Assembly (NCBI GenBank): GCA_900078775.1
Contig: LT549889.1
Location: 3,100,001 to 3,164,000 of the forward strand
From: Mycolicibacterium aurum
Lineage (GTDB): Bacteria; Actinomycetota; Actinomycetes; Mycobacteriales; Mycobacteriaceae
Length of the DNA: 64,000 nucleotides
Direction: 5' to 3'
A program made the translations under genes and the position numbers. Positions 60,050-64,000 of this stretch are shown here, one piece after another. How positions within the stretch are numbered: the stretch's first letter is position 1; each line of letters opens with the position of its first letter. Under the pieces are notes generated by a model, which had not been told where the DNA came from, made no database searches, and was given only the letters and a program-made list of their open reading frames with translations.

Positions 60050-60064
60050 CGCCCCTCCTGTAAC
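60039..60064. promoter_or_regulatory. GTTACAG / CTGTAAC inverted repeat at TetR start
   Basis: GTTACAG (60039-60045) and CTGTAAC (60058-60064) are perfect seven-base arms with a 12-base spacer that contains the binding site and TTG start of the TetR gene. The same heptamer occurs at 23502-23508 before the P450 at 23567. Confidence 0.55.
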
Positions 60065-60068
60065 TAAG

Positions 60069-60080
60069 TCAAGCACTTGA
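60069..60080. promoter_or_regulatory. KstR2-like palindrome
   Basis: TCAAGCACTTGA has perfect five-base arms. It matches the published KstR2 consensus AnCAAGnnCTTGnT at all but the first base. It lies between the SDR gene and the TetR gene on the minus strand. It could be a KstR2 site or a second operator of the local TetR. Confidence 0.45.
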
Positions 60081-60154
60081 TTTAATTCGCCCATAAGAAC
60101 ACGCGGGCGCCGAAGTACGAGAGAAATCCACCGAAACGTGCGCTTCGGCGGCGG

Positions 60155-60961
60155 TTATCCGTCCTTGCGCACGATCACCTTGCCCGCCACCGTGCCACCG
60201 TCGATGGGCAGGATCGTCCCGGTGACGTAGCGGGACTTGTCGGTGGCGAAGTACAGCGCCGCCTCGGCGACATCGTCGACGGTGCCCTCCCGCTTGAGCG
60301 GACGGTCGTTGCGCATCTGGGCGCGGATCTTGGCCTCGAACTGCTCCAGGCGTTCCCGGTCTTCGGCGGCCGCGCTCTTGCGCACGATCGCGGTGCGGAT
60401 GTTGCCGGGCGCGATCGCATTGACCCGGATCTCGTAGTGCGCCAACTCGATTGCCACCGATTTGGTGAACTGGATGACGGCGGCCTTGGACGCCCGGTAG
60501 GTCTGCACTCCCCCGCCGGCCTGGATACCGCCGATGGAGGTGAGGTTGATGATCGAGCCGCCGCCGTGTTCGGCCATGTGCCGGGCGGCGTCGCGGGTGC
60601 CGGCCATCACCGCGCGCAGGTTGATCCGCAGCACGGTGTCGAAGTCGGCGAGATCGTCGTCGAGGAACCGCCGGTGCATGGTGCCCGACACCCCGGCGTT
60701 GTTGACCATGACGTGCAGCCCGCCGTGGTCCTGCACCGCGGTGTCCACCAGTGTGGCGACCTGACTCAGGTCGGTGACATCGCTGACCAGAAACCTTGCC
60801 GCCGAACCGAGTTCGGAGGCCAGCGCTTTCCCGCTCTCGGTGTCGATGTCCCCGAAGACCACCCGGGCACCCTCCGCGACGAACCGGCGCACCAGGCCCT
60901 CGCCGAGCCCGGAGGCCCCGCCGGTGATGACGGCGACCTTGCCCGCCAGTTCGTTGCTCAT
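60155..60961 (-). CDS. Short-chain dehydrogenase/reductase
   Basis: A 268-residue classical SDR with GGASGLGEGLVRRF, NNAG, the catalytic Ser in NLTSIGG and TYRASKAAVIQF (Tyr/Lys), and a C-terminal SRYVTGTILPIDGG. The ATG at 60961 overlaps the hydrolase stop by four bases. The pair hydrolase-SDR is controlled by the operator copy at 61813. Confidence 0.9.
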   Translation of the reverse strand: MSNELAGKVAVITGGASGLGEGLVRRFVAEGARVVFGDIDTESGKALASELGSAARFLVSDVTDLSQVATLVDTAVQDHGGLHVMVNNAGVSGTMHRRFLDDDLADFDTVLRINLRAVMAGTRDAARHMAEHGGGSIINLTSIGGIQAGGGVQTYRASKAAVIQFTKSVAIELAHYEIRVNAIAPGNIRTAIVRKSAAAEDRERLEQFEAKIRAQMRNDRPLKREGTVDDVAEAALYFATDKSRYVTGTILPIDGGTVAGKVIVRKDG

Positions 60962-61788
60962 GAAACACCTTTCAGGAAGTCCAGCAGCACCTGTGTCAGG
61001 GCTTCGGGTTGTTCGATCTGCGGGCAGTGCCCGGCGTCGTCGATCACCGTCGACCGACCGCCGTCGATCTGAGCGGCGATCTCGGCCGCCCACCCGGCAG
61101 GCAGCAGCTTGTCCCCCGCGCCCTCGACGATCAGTGCGGGAACGGTGATGCGTTCATAGGCCCGCTGCGCCGACGGCAGCGTCGGCGTCTCCAGCCCGGG
61201 ACGCCGGAATCTTGCTGCCGCCAGCGATTCCCATGCCCCGGGTGCGATGCTGGATTCGTAACGCCGCCGCACATAGTCCTCGTCTGCCGGATACGCCGGG
61301 TCCAGGAAGAGCGCGGTGACGATGCGGCGCATGGCCTCGGGCGTGGCGTCGTAGTCGTAAAGAGCGGTGGTGTGTTCGTTTTTCTGGATCTCCCCGCCGC
61401 CGCAGATGGCCACCAGGCTGCGCACCGGCAGCACCGGGTGCTCGGAGGTGGTGTCGACGAGCAGGTTGATCGCGCCCATGGAGTTGCCGACGAAGTGCGC
61501 CGAGGTCACGCCGAGCACCTCGCAGAACCGGGCGATGTGCCGGATCCGCATGCCGCGACCGTCGGTGAAGTCCACGACCTTGGCGCTGTCGCCGAAGCCG
61601 AGCATGTCCGGGGCGAGCACCCGGTAGTGCTCGCCCAGCCCGTCGATCAGGCGTTCCCAGCCCAATTCGGCGCTGACGCCGAATTCACCGCCATGCAGCA
61701 GAACCACTGGATCGCCGGTGCCTGCCTCCAGGTAGCTGGTGATCAGTCCGTCGACCAACAGTGTCTTGCGCTCGAAGGTCACGCCCAC
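60958..61788 (-). CDS. Alpha/beta-fold hydrolase (MhpC-like)
   Basis: A 276-residue hydrolase with LLHGGEFGVSAELGWERLI, FVGNSMGAINLL (nucleophile), VEGAGDKLLP and the His in DDAGHCPQIEQP. The N-terminus is like meta-cleavage-product C-C hydrolases (MhpC/BphD/HsaD group). A C-C hydrolase role fits the catabolic setting but an esterase cannot be excluded. The GTG start is at 61788. Confidence 0.87.
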   Translation of the reverse strand: MGVTFERKTLLVDGLITSYLEAGTGDPVVLLHGGEFGVSAELGWERLIDGLGEHYRVLAPDMLGFGDSAKVVDFTDGRGMRIRHIARFCEVLGVTSAHFVGNSMGAINLLVDTTSEHPVLPVRSLVAICGGGEIQKNEHTTALYDYDATPEAMRRIVTALFLDPAYPADEDYVRRRYESSIAPGAWESLAAARFRRPGLETPTLPSAQRAYERITVPALIVEGAGDKLLPAGWAAEIAAQIDGGRSTVIDDAGHCPQIEQPEALTQVLLDFLKGVS

Positions 61789-61812
61789 ACGATACTGGTG
61801 TTGTCCAGAATG

Positions 61813-61827
61813 GAGAACACCATTCTC
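61813..61827. promoter_or_regulatory. GAGAAT-N3-ATTCTC site before hydrolase-SDR operon
   Basis: GAGAACACCATTCTC, 11 of 12 arm positions, 25 bases upstream of the GTG start at 61788 on the minus strand. Confidence 0.6.
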
Positions 61828-62064
61828 TCAGTTGCCGAAATGACCAGAGTGCTTAGCCTCGGTCGGTCGCCGACGCTTCCAACGCGGCCTGCGTGACGAA
61901 TCGCTGGAGGACGCCGACAACCTCCCGGCACCGGAAGTGTCGCACGGGAGATAGTCGAGGACCTCATCCTGGACCGCCCAATCCTTTTGGGTCAGCTGCG
62001 CATCGGTGAGCTTGCGGGCGCGCGCTTCGGCCGGCAGCCGGGCATCGCCATCCGAGTCACTCAT
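61828..62064 (-). CDS. Hypothetical short protein or gene remnant
   Basis: A 78-residue frame starts with ATG 62064 (MSDSDGDARLPAEARARKLT) and becomes Ser/Arg-rich and basic at its end. There is no clear binding site, and the second half looks non-coding. It may be a small gene or the start of a decayed one. The rest of the 371-base gap (61789-62159) holds the operator copy at 61813 and no other gene. Confidence 0.3.
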   Translation of the reverse strand: MSDSDGDARLPAEARARKLTDAQLTQKDWAVQDEVLDYLPCDTSGAGRLSASSSDSSRRPRWKRRRPTEAKHSGHFGN

Positions 62065-62159
62065 ACTGACTCACAGGTGAACCACCCCGAGTGATGATGG
62101 GCCAGAGATCGGTGTCCTGACCTGCCGGGTGTCCTCGCGCGGTCCGTGCCGTCACCATT

Positions 62160-63461
62160 CTAGTTTGGCGGCGGTGGGGCCTTCGGTTCGAACGGTGTGT
62201 ACCACCACCATTGAGCACGTTCGCCGGTCGGCCCTTTGCAGGGTGGTACATCCGGGGGTGGCGTGGTGGGTGGGCGGGCCAGGGCGGCCCCGGTCATCGG
62301 ATCGCCGTCACTGTCGGTGATAGTGAGCTTGTCGGCGGGACCGGCGAGCGTGATCCCGCCGCGATGGTGCAGTCGATGATGAAACGGGCAGAGCAACACC
62401 AGATTGTCCAGCTCGGTGGCACCGCCGTTCTCCCAGTGCACCAGGTGATGGGCGTGCAGGCCGCGGGTGGCTCCGCAGCCGGGCACCACACAGGTCTTGT
62501 CGCGGTGCTCCAGGGCTCGGCGCAACCGGCGGCTGATGGTGCGGGTGGTCCGGCCCGCCCCGATCGGGGTGCCGTGGCGTTCGAACCACACCTCACAGGT
62601 CGCATCGCACAGCAGGAACCGGCGCTCCTCATCGGTGAGGGCAACTCCCAGGTGCAGGGCGGCGACCGGCTTGTCGGCGTGGCGGTCCAGATCCATATGC
62701 ACCACCACGGTGGTGCGCGCGCCGTGCGGGCGCACGGCGACATCGGCGTCCCAGCCGGCCTCGATCAGGCTCATGAACGCATCCGTGGTGTCCGGGAACG
62801 GCGGTGCCTGCTCGGAGGTCAGCTCACCGGCCTGCTCATCGTCGCTGTCGCCGGCGTCGTGATCGCGTCGCCAGTCCGCGATCAGCGCATCCTTGTGCGA
62901 GGCGACCGCGGCGTCGAACTTCGCGGCCTCCACCTTGGGCAGCCGAATCTTGTAGGTGGTGTAGCCGTCGCCATCCACAGCAGAGAACGACCGCTTGGGC
63001 TCCGGCTTGCGGTCGGGTTCGGGCCGGGGTTCCTGCTTGACCGCGGTCCGCAACTGCGTCACCGTGGCGTACTGCACCAGATTGGCGTAGTGATCGTCGC
63101 AACCGGCGGCCGCCTGTTCGGCGATGACCCCGATCTGATCGAGGGAGACCCGGCCCTCGCGCAGACTCTGGGTGCAGCGCGGCAGTTCGTCGATGCGGTG
63201 CGCGACGGCGACCATCGTTTCGGCCCGCCGCGGGGTGACCCCGGTCTTCCAGGCCACCAACGCCTCGATCGACTTACATCCAGTGGCACCCCACAGCGAG
63301 TTCCCGTCGGCGGCACCTCTGCCGTCGATCTCGGCGATGATCTCCACCAACCGGCCATCGATCGCGTTGCGCTGCCCGGTCAACTCCGCAATCTCGGCGA
63401 ACAGCACATCGAGTCGCGGCTCAGTGTAGTTCTCCGCGAAAGATGTTGTCGGCGGCGGCAT
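62160..63461 (-). CDS. HNH endonuclease domain protein (DUF222, 13E12 repeat family)
   Basis: A 433-residue protein of the mycobacterial 13E12 family. The N-terminal DUF222 region covers about residues 20-320, and the C-terminal HNH domain is CVVPGCGATRGLHAHHLVHW followed by NLVLLCPFHHRLHH. It ends in a Pro-rich tail. Family members occur in many copies and are linked to mobile or phage-derived repeats. It marks the right edge of the catabolic cluster. Confidence 0.9.
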   Translation of the reverse strand: MPPPTTSFAENYTEPRLDVLFAEIAELTGQRNAIDGRLVEIIAEIDGRGAADGNSLWGATGCKSIEALVAWKTGVTPRRAETMVAVAHRIDELPRCTQSLREGRVSLDQIGVIAEQAAAGCDDHYANLVQYATVTQLRTAVKQEPRPEPDRKPEPKRSFSAVDGDGYTTYKIRLPKVEAAKFDAAVASHKDALIADWRRDHDAGDSDDEQAGELTSEQAPPFPDTTDAFMSLIEAGWDADVAVRPHGARTTVVVHMDLDRHADKPVAALHLGVALTDEERRFLLCDATCEVWFERHGTPIGAGRTTRTISRRLRRALEHRDKTCVVPGCGATRGLHAHHLVHWENGGATELDNLVLLCPFHHRLHHRGGITLAGPADKLTITDSDGDPMTGAALARPPTTPPPDVPPCKGPTGERAQWWWYTPFEPKAPPPPN

Positions 63462-63519
63462 AACATCATTCTCGCAGAGGGGTCTGACAGAATCGGCCTG
63501 CGATTCGGGGCGCTGTCTC

Positions 63520-64000
63520 CTATTTGATCGCGATCGGGCTGACCGGCGCCCCGACGGCGCCGACCACCTTCAGCGGCGGCGCGATCAGCTGGAACTCGTA
63601 CACCCCGTCGGCCGCGCAGTCGGCGGCCAGCGCGCCGAGATCCCAGTACTCGCCGAGCATCAGGCCCATATCGCGCAGGCACAGCATGTGCATCGGCAGG
63701 AAGGTGCCCTCCACCCCGTTGACGGGATCGGGATCCTCCACCATCAGATTGTCCGCGGCCACCGCGGCGACCTCGTGATCGTGCAGCCACGATGCGCACG
63801 TCCAGTCCAGGCCGGAACCGGCCTCCTGCCCGTCCCCGGTGGACAGGAATCGGGTCCACCACCCGGTGTGCACCACCACCACGTCACCGCGGCGGATCTC
63901 GATGCCCTGCTTGGCAACGATGTCGTCGAGTTCGGCCGGGGTGATCGGGTTGCCCGGCTGGCAGAACACCTCTTCGCCGCGATGGGCCACCACGTCGAGC
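63520..64000 (-). CDS. Cyclase-family protein (kynurenine formamidase-like), 5' end outside window
   Basis: The frame is open to the window edge, so only the C-terminal part (160 residues) is seen. It has GIEIRRGDVVVVHTGWWTRF, EGTFLPMHMLCLRDMGLMLG and the terminal APPLKVVGAVGAPVSPIAIK, the usual end of the cyclase (PF04199-type) family. The HxGTHxD metal motif would lie in the missing N-terminal part. The direction is the same as the neighbours, 58 bases upstream of the 13E12 gene. Confidence 0.85.
   Translation of the reverse strand, partial: LDVVAHRGEEVFCQPGNPITPAELDDIVAKQGIEIRRGDVVVVHTGWWTRFLSTGDGQEAGSGLDWTCASWLHDHEVAAVAADNLMVEDPDPVNGVEGTFLPMHMLCLRDMGLMLGEYWDLGALAADCAADGVYEFQLIAPPLKVVGAVGAPVSPIAIK

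Noticed and set aside
63462..63476. ATTCTC half-site upstream of the 13E12 gene
   Set aside because: Only one half matches the GAGAAT-N3-ATTCTC palindrome; the other half matches three of six positions, which is expected by chance.

Overview
The window looks like a chromosomal segment of a mycobacterium, most likely a fast-growing Mycolicibacterium-type species. The evidence is high G+C, GTG/TTG starts, an mce import operon (yrbEA-yrbEB-mceA-mceB), two mycofactocin-coupled short-chain dehydrogenases, a Rv0203-type hemophore-related secreted protein, F420-type luciferase-like and P450/3Fe-4S ferredoxin genes, and a 13E12-family HNH protein. No rRNA, tRNA, CRISPR array or insertion sequence was seen.

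Layout. 1-4111 (minus): start of an mce operon, led by a short gene that looks like the C-terminal end of a thiolase. 4290-7005 (minus): family III CoA-transferase and aldehyde dehydrogenase, divergent from 7267-10502 (plus): two SDRs, ferredoxin, P450. 10755-11093: secreted hemophore-like protein between two strong hairpins. 11155-13378 (minus): a two-subunit acyl-CoA dehydrogenase, divergent from 13628-25735 (plus): two amidohydrolase_2 proteins, Rieske ferredoxin, hydrolases, a NuoF-like flavoprotein, ferredoxins, a DUF35-thiolase fusion, two 3-hydroxyisobutyrate-dehydrogenase-like proteins and a second P450/ferredoxin pair. 25836-27625 (minus): DUF1330, ferredoxin and P450 number three. 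28096-33008 (plus): TetR, ACAD11-like dehydrogenase, APH-type kinase, quinone oxidoreductase, luciferase-like oxidoreductase. 33018-41292 (minus): TetR-headed pair, then acyl-CoA dehydrogenases, thiolase, crotonase, CoA-transferase, amidohydrolase_2. 41597-50936 (plus): Rieske oxygenase operon, second heteromeric acyl-CoA dehydrogenase, TetR, mycofactocin SDR and two epimerase-like reductases. 50964-61788 (minus): fused CoA-transferase, unusual crotonase, two M24 proteins, amidohydrolase_2, P450 number four, ferredoxin, TetR, SDR, hydrolase. 62160-64000 (minus): 13E12 HNH protein and a cyclase-family gene cut by the window edge.

How it may work together (inference): the genes form a catabolic super-cluster for a lipophilic, probably alicyclic or terpenoid/steroid-like carbon source. 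Import would be by Mce; hydroxylation by four P450s and a Rieske oxygenase; alcohol and aldehyde oxidation by mycofactocin-linked SDRs and an aldehyde dehydrogenase; CoA loading by CoA-transferases (no acyl-CoA ligase is present); then beta-oxidation-like steps with seven acyl-CoA dehydrogenase genes, crotonases, SDRs, a thiolase and a putative aldolase. The substrate cannot be read from the sequence.

The most notable signal is a recurrent palindrome, GAGAAT-N3-ATTCTC, in front of most of the divergent or leading genes (three perfect copies and at least four one-mismatch copies across about 54 kb). A TetR gene at 47121-47840 carries its own perfect copy, which suggests one undescribed regulon that ties the cluster together.
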